From JAXHUE01 sp034189655 (GTDB taxonomy: Bacteria > Chloroflexota > Dehalococcoidia > E44-bin15): a stretch of 25,504 bases of DNA. The notes beneath the pieces were generated by a model that made no database searches, had not been told where the DNA came from, and worked only from the letters and a program-made list of their open reading frames with translations. Location of the stretch: contig JAXHUE010000024.1 in NCBI GenBank assembly GCA_034189655.1, positions 1-25,504 on the forward strand. The letters run 5' to 3'. Position numbers and translations under genes: made by a program. The number at the start of each line of letters is the position of its first letter. The first letter of the stretch is position 1. Below are positions 21,808 to 25,504 of the stretch, in pieces.

Positions 21808-22818
21808 TTGTATGAGAGTGTGACGCTGCGGGTGGAGTGCGAGGAGAGCGATGAGCGGTACGGGCGTTTTGTCGCTGAGCCTCTGGAGAGGGGTTTTGGC
21901 GCCACATTGGGCAATGCCTTGAGGCGGGTGCTTCTCAGCTCACTTTCAGGTTCGGCGGTGACCTGGGTAAAGATAGATGGGATACAGCACGAGTTCTCTA
22001 CCGTTCCCAGCATGAAGGAGGATACCATAGAGTTCCTGCTCAATGTGAAGGCCATCCGCATACGGCGGCAGTCGCAGGACGAGGGCAGGATGTTCCTCGA
22101 CGTGGAGGGCGTGGGCACGGTGCGCGCCAGCGATATCAGGCCCGCAGCCGACTTCGAGGTCGTGAACCCAGATCTCTACCTGGCCACCATCGATTCTGAA
22201 GATGGCAGGCTCTCGGTGGAGTTCAATGTGGAGCAGGGCAAAGGATACGAGCCGGCAGGCCAGAGCGAGGGCCTGCCCATAGGGGCCATTCCGGTGGATG
22301 CGGTGTTTACCCCGATGCGCAAGGTAAACTACATCATCGAGCCCACGCGGATCGGGCAGCTCACGAACTATGAGAGGCTGATACTGGAGCTGTGGACAGA
22401 CGGCACCATATCGCCCATCGAGGCGGTGAGCCAGAGCGCTCAGATGCTCATCGACAATTTCCAGCTGTTCCACGACCTCACCAGGGCCCCGGCACAGGTC
22501 GGTGAGAAGCAGCCCGCCCTGCCCATTCCGCTGGAGCAGTACAATACGCCCATCGAGCAGCTCAACCTGTCGGTGCGCACCTACAACTGCTTGAAGCGGG
22601 CCGGGATATCCAAGGCGGGTGAGCTCCTGGAGAGGAGCGACAAGGAACTCCTGGACGTGCGGAATTTCGGGCAGAAGGCCCTCGAAGAGGTCAAGGAGAG
22701 GCTCAAGGACATGGGACTGCTCCCTGAGCAGGCCCAGGACCAGGAAGAGGAAGACCGGGACGACGGGTGGGGGGAGGTGGAGCGCGATGAAGAGGAGTAC
22801 GTGGAGGAGGACCTTTAG
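21808..22818 (+). CDS. rpoA: RNA polymerase alpha subunit with acidic C-terminal tail
   Basis: The alpha subunit dimerises to nucleate RNA polymerase and contacts UP elements and activators. The best start is TTG 21808 (MYESVTLRVECEES), with GGAGG at 21795-21799 eight nt upstream. The in-frame GTG at 21799 overlaps that site. The result is 336 aa. The NTD signature LERGFGATLGNALRRVLLSSLSGSAVTWVKIDG is early in the protein. The CTD (about 235-305) has IEQLNLSVRTYNCLKRAGISKAGELLERSDKELLDVRNFGQKALEEVKERL. The last 30 residues (307-336) contain 17 Asp/Glu, well beyond the usual end. rplQ starts three bases after the stop. Confidence 0.97.
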   Translation: MYESVTLRVECEESDERYGRFVAEPLERGFGATLGNALRRVLLSSLSGSAVTWVKIDGIQHEFSTVPSMKEDTIEFLLNVKAIRIRRQSQDEGRMFLDVEGVGTVRASDIRPAADFEVVNPDLYLATIDSEDGRLSVEFNVEQGKGYEPAGQSEGLPIGAIPVDAVFTPMRKVNYIIEPTRIGQLTNYERLILELWTDGTISPIEAVSQSAQMLIDNFQLFHDLTRAPAQVGEKQPALPIPLEQYNTPIEQLNLSVRTYNCLKRAGISKAGELLERSDKELLDVRNFGQKALEEVKERLKDMGLLPEQAQDQEEEDRDDGWGEVERDEEEYVEEDL

Positions 22819-22821
22819 GGA

Positions 22822-23175
22822 ATGAGGCACCGTGTTGCAGGACGCAAGTTCTCTCGGCCGACGGATCACAGGCTCATGATGTATCGCAACCTGGTGACCG
22901 ACCTCCTGAGGTACGAGAAGGTCGATACCACGGAGGCCAAGGCCAAGGAGATACGGGGCATGGCGGAGAAGATAATCACCCTGGGCAAGGAGGGCGGCCT
23001 CCACAGCAGGCGGCGGGCGCTCGCCTTCGTTACCGATAAGAAGGTGGCGGAGAAGCTCTTCGACGAGCTTGGCCCTCGCTACGCCAGTCGCCCTGGGGGG
23101 TATACGCGCATAACCAGGCTGGGGCGCCGTCACGGCGACGGGGCGCCCATGGCCCGTATCGAGCTGGTGGAGTAG
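22822..23175 (+). CDS. rplQ: 50S ribosomal protein L17
   Basis: L17 lies near the exit tunnel. The 117-aa protein is typical of the bacterial short form. MRHRVAGRKFSRPTDHRLMMYRNLVTDLLRYEKVDTTEAKAKEIRGMAEKII covers the conserved N-domain. GGYTRITRLGRRHGDGAPMARIELVE is the classic C-terminus. It follows rpoA after three bases and precedes truA by seven. Confidence 0.98.
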   Translation: MRHRVAGRKFSRPTDHRLMMYRNLVTDLLRYEKVDTTEAKAKEIRGMAEKIITLGKEGGLHSRRRALAFVTDKKVAEKLFDELGPRYASRPGGYTRITRLGRRHGDGAPMARIELVE

Positions 23176-23182
23176 GGCGGGA

Positions 23183-23944
23183 ATGGCTGCCAGGCGGATG
23201 GCACTCATCGTGGAGTACGATGGCACCAGGTACCACGGGTTCCAGGTGCAGAGGGACGTGCCCACGGTACAGGGCGAGATCCAGCGCGCCTTGGGGCGGG
23301 TGAGCGGGGAGGGCACCGGCATCTCCTACGCCAGCCGCACCGACCAGGGGGTCCACGCCACGGGCCAGGTGGTGGCGTTTGACACCCGGTCACAGCTACC
23401 CGGGGAGGCGTTTGTCTCCGCCTTGAACCACTACCTGCCTCCCGATATCGTGGTCAAGGGGGCATTCTGTGTCCCCCCAGACTTCGATGCGAGGAGGAGG
23501 GCCCAGAGCAGGGAGTACCGCTATTTCATATGGAACAGCCCTACCCCCTCGCCACTTATGAGCAGGAGGGCGTACTTCGTGTCGCGGCCCCTCGACATCG
23601 CGGCGATGAACGATGCCTGCGAGGCCCTCGTCGGGTGGCACGACTTCGCGCCGTTCGCCTCACCCGTGGCCGAGGGGAAGAGCACGGTGCGCATGGTATA
23701 CCACGCCGGGGTATCGAGGTGCGGGGAGCTGGTGACGTTCTGCATGGTGGCCAGCTCGTTCCTCACCCACCAGGTGCGCAACACCATAGGTGCACTGGTG
23801 CAGGTGGGCCTGGGCAGGAGCGATGCCGATACCTTCCGCCTGCTCGCACGCTCCGGGAGGCCCGGTGTGGCCAGGCCGGCCCTCGCCCCCCACGGGCTGT
23901 GTCTGGTCAAGGTCAATTATCCCCATGAGGTAGCGTTTGGATGA
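23183..23944 (+). CDS. truA: tRNA pseudouridine(38-40) synthase TruA
   Basis: TruA isomerises U38-U40 in the anticodon arm of many tRNAs. The 253-aa protein has normal length. VEYDGTRYHGFQVQ (10-23) is the N-terminal motif, and the catalytic Asp54 is in YASRTDQGVHATGQV. Most family members have Gly before RTD, where this one has Ser. REYRYFIWN and the C-terminal FLTHQVRNTIGALVQVGLG are present. No in-frame alternative gives a better N-terminus than ATG 23183. Its stop overlaps the rplM start (ATGA). The rplQ-truA-rplM-rpsI order is common in Firmicutes and Chloroflexota. Confidence 0.96.
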   Translation: MAARRMALIVEYDGTRYHGFQVQRDVPTVQGEIQRALGRVSGEGTGISYASRTDQGVHATGQVVAFDTRSQLPGEAFVSALNHYLPPDIVVKGAFCVPPDFDARRRAQSREYRYFIWNSPTPSPLMSRRAYFVSRPLDIAAMNDACEALVGWHDFAPFASPVAEGKSTVRMVYHAGVSRCGELVTFCMVASSFLTHQVRNTIGALVQVGLGRSDADTFRLLARSGRPGVARPALAPHGLCLVKVNYPHEVAFG

Positions 23945-24384
23945 AGACATTTGTCGCCAAGAAAGAAGATATCGACCCCCAATGGCACGTCATTGATGCC
24001 TCGGGGCGCACCCTGGGCAGGCTGGCCACGGAGGTGGCGGTACTGATAAGGGGCAAGCACAAGCCGACCTTCAGCCCTCACCTGAACACCGGCGACTACG
24101 TGGTGGTGATAAATGCCGCCAAGGTCAGGGTCACCGGCAGGAAGGCGCAGCAGAAGATGTACCGCCGTCACTCTGGCTATCCTGGCGGGTTGAAAGAGAC
24201 CACCTACGCCCAGATGATGGCGACCCACCCCACCAGGGTGATAGAGCATGCCGTACGGGGCATGCTCCCCCACAACCGGCTGGGGCGGGAAATGATGAAG
24301 AGGCTTAAGGTGTATGCCGGCGATGCACATCCCCACCAGGCCCAGGTGCGCGCCGAGAGAACCGGAGAGGGGGGAGCCGCGTGA
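23941..24384 (+). CDS. rplM: 50S ribosomal protein L13
   Basis: L13 is an early 50S assembly protein. The 147-aa product has the family length. It begins MKTFVAKKEDIDPQWHVIDASGRTLGRLATEVAVLIRGKHKPTFSPHLNTGDYVVVINAAKVRVTG. The C-terminal HAVRGMLPHNRLGREMMKRLKVYAGDAHPHQAQ is diagnostic. The start overlaps truA (ATGA) and the stop overlaps rpsI (GTGA), so the three are coupled. Confidence 0.98.
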   Translation: MKTFVAKKEDIDPQWHVIDASGRTLGRLATEVAVLIRGKHKPTFSPHLNTGDYVVVINAAKVRVTGRKAQQKMYRRHSGYPGGLKETTYAQMMATHPTRVIEHAVRGMLPHNRLGREMMKRLKVYAGDAHPHQAQVRAERTGEGGAA

Positions 24385-24776
24385 GCAACAAGGAATACTA
24401 CTACGCCACCGGGAGAAGGAAGAGCGCCGTGGCCCGGGTGAGGCTGTTTTCGGGCAAGGGCGTCATCGTGGTCAATGGCAAACCTCTCGACGAGGTGTTC
24501 CCGCTAGAGAGGCTGAGGAAGGCCATCGCGGAGCCCCTCGCGGTGAGCGGGACGACTGACCAGTTCAGCGTCACCGTCAAGGTGACCGGCGGCGGCATCT
24601 CCGGCCAGGCGGGAGCGATACGCCACGGTATCGCCCGTGCCCTGGTGGTGTCGGACGAGGGCATGAGGCCCCTCATGAGGCGCTACGGTATGCTGACGCG
24701 CGACCCGCGGGTGAAGGAGCGCAAGAAGTACGGCCTGATACGCGCCCGCAAGGCCAAGCAGTACTCCAAGAGGTAG
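24381..24776 (+). CDS. rpsI: 30S ribosomal protein S9
   Basis: S9 has a C-terminal tail that reaches the P-site tRNA anticodon loop. The 131-aa protein starts at GTG 24381 (MSNKEYYYATGRRKSAVARVRLFSGKG), overlapping the rplM stop. It ends with RDPRVKERKKYGLIRARKAKQYSKR, including the conserved SKR terminus. It is the last gene of the cluster and is followed after 15 bp by a strong terminator. Confidence 0.98.
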   Translation: MSNKEYYYATGRRKSAVARVRLFSGKGVIVVNGKPLDEVFPLERLRKAIAEPLAVSGTTDQFSVTVKVTGGGISGQAGAIRHGIARALVVSDEGMRPLMRRYGMLTRDPRVKERKKYGLIRARKAKQYSKR

Positions 24777-24791
24777 TGGAGAGGCACTAAA

Positions 24792-24826
24792 AAAGGGGGC
24801 CCGGCACGAGGCTGCGGGCCCCCTTT
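24792..24826. terminator. Strong bidirectional rho-independent terminator
   Basis: AAAGGGGGCCCG (24792-24803) and CGGGCCCCCTTT (24815-24826) form a 12-bp perfect stem with an 11-nt loop. On the + strand it is followed by CC and TTTTT, then further T-runs. On the minus strand it is followed by TTTTTT. It therefore ends both the ribosomal cluster and the convergent acyl-CoA dehydrogenase gene, whose stop codon is 24 bp away. Confidence 0.93.
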
Positions 24827-24850
24827 CCTTTTTCTCCTTTTTCTCCCCGG

Positions 24851-25504
24851 CTAGGCCCCCCTGGGAAGACCCAGTCCCCTCATGGCGATGATGCTGCGCT
24901 GTATCTCCGAGGAGCCGGCGGCGATGAGCATGCCGATTGAGCTCAGGTAGGCGCGCTCCAGCCGCCCATTCAAGGGGGCCCACTTGGAGTCGGTCTCCAG
25001 CTGGCCGTGCAGCCCCATTATCTGCAGGCCGATGTTGGACAGGCGGTACATCCCCTCGGAGGCGAACACCTTGATCATGGATGCCTCGTAGTTGGGGATG
25101 AGGCCCTTGGTCTGCATCCACACCACGCGATAGGCCATAACGCGGGCCACCTCGGCCTCGATGACACAGTTGGCCAGCTTCTGCCGCACCGTGTAGTCCT
25201 TGGACAGGGGCTTGCCATTTTCCGTGGTCTCCTTGACGTACGCGGTGAGCTCGTCGAGGGTGCGCTTGGCACCCGCGGCCATGGAGACGCCGGCGGTGCG
25301 CTCGAAGTCCAGGGCGATGACCACGTGGTACCAGCCGCGGTTCTCCTCGCCGACGAGGTTGGCCTTGGGTACCTTGACATCGTCGAAGAAGACCTCGTTG
25401 AAGTGGTGCTCGTCGGCCATGTTCACCAGCGGCCGTACGGTGATGCCTGGGGTCTTCATGTCGGCGAGGAGGAGGGTGATGCCCTTGTGCTTGGGCTCGT
25501 CGGG
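24851..25504 (-). CDS. Acyl-CoA dehydrogenase, partial (C-terminal part)
   Basis: The minus-strand frame is open to the right window edge, giving 218 codons including the stop; the N-terminal half lies outside the window. EVFFDDVKVPKANLVGEENRGW is the family signature around the beta-domain exit. The C-terminal all-helical FAD-binding and tetramer domain follows and ends AAGSSEIQRSIIAMRGLGLPRGA. The usual catalytic Glu position before GTSxIQR is Ala here. A Glu in ALDFER matches the alternative catalytic site used by isovaleryl-CoA and long-chain enzymes. The enzyme would oxidise an acyl-CoA to the trans-2-enoyl-CoA using FAD and ETF; the substrate is unknown. It converges on rpsI across the shared terminator. 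Confidence 0.93.
   Translation of the reverse strand, partial: PDEPKHKGITLLLADMKTPGITVRPLVNMADEHHFNEVFFDDVKVPKANLVGEENRGWYHVVIALDFERTAGVSMAAGAKRTLDELTAYVKETTENGKPLSKDYTVRQKLANCVIEAEVARVMAYRVVWMQTKGLIPNYEASMIKVFASEGMYRLSNIGLQIMGLHGQLETDSKWAPLNGRLERAYLSSIGMLIAAGSSEIQRSIIAMRGLGLPRGA

Noticed and set aside
21946..23322. 458-codon minus-strand frame
   Set aside because: It is antisense to rpoA, rplQ and truA, which are all certain.
1..25504. CRISPR arrays, transposons, tRNA or rRNA genes, phage or defence genes
   Set aside because: I saw no regularly spaced direct repeats, transposase-like frames, cloverleaf-like segments or rRNA stretches. The gene content is housekeeping throughout.

Overview
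The window is about 25.5 kb of GC-rich bacterial DNA. It is dominated by one very long ribosomal-protein gene cluster on the + strand, about 2.5-24.8 kb. The usual str, S10, spc, alpha and L13-S9 operons are joined here with no gap over 111 bp inside the cluster. The gene order is rpsL-rpsG-fusA-rpsJ-[YhaM-like exonuclease]-rplC-rplD-rplW-rplB-rpsS-rplV-rpsC-rplP-rpmC-rpsQ-rplN-rplX-rplE-rpsN(Zn)-rpsH-rplF-rplR-rpsE-rpmD-rplO-secY-adk-map-infA-rpmJ-rpsM-rpsK-[membrane protein]-rpsD-rpoA-rplQ-truA-rplM-rpsI. The order resembles Firmicutes and Chloroflexota. High GC with heavy AGG (Arg) and ATA (Ile) codon use, absence of tuf next to fusA, Gram-positive-type S12 and Zn-type S14, S4, L24 and L36 together suggest Chloroflexota, perhaps Dehalococcoidia. 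That placement is an inference and was not checked by phylogeny.

Left flank (1-2457, minus strand): a three-gene unit transcribed away from the ribosomal cluster. It holds a CPA2-type cation:proton antiporter, a TlyA-type rRNA 2'-O-methyltransferase, and an alpha/beta hydrolase cut by the window edge. tlyA and the hydrolase overlap by GTGA. The antiporter has a strong promoter so close to its ATG that its mRNA would be almost leaderless. The ribosomal promoter (TTGACA-17-TAAATT) lies back to back with it, and the two -35 boxes are 6 bp apart. A structured leader of about 160 nt then precedes rpsL. It has mutually exclusive hairpins and a possible 14-codon basic mini-ORF.

Core (2685-24776): nearly all genes are tightly packed or overlapping, often by ATGA, GTGA or TTGA, and many start with GTG or TTG. 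Ribosome assembly (r-proteins), translation factors (EF-G, IF-1), protein export (SecY), nascent-chain processing (Map), nucleotide supply (Adk), transcription (RpoA) and tRNA modification (TruA) are thus produced from one transcription unit. Two non-canonical passengers sit inside it: a YhaM-family HD/OB 3'-5' exoribonuclease between rpsJ and rplC, and a polytopic membrane protein between rpsK and rpsD.

Right flank (24785-25504): a strong bidirectional terminator separates rpsI from a convergent acyl-CoA dehydrogenase gene that runs off the window. I found no mobile element, CRISPR, rRNA or tRNA, and no clearly new multi-gene system. The points most worth a second look are the str leader with its divergent promoter pair, the two passenger genes, and the long low-complexity tails on S3 and RpoA.
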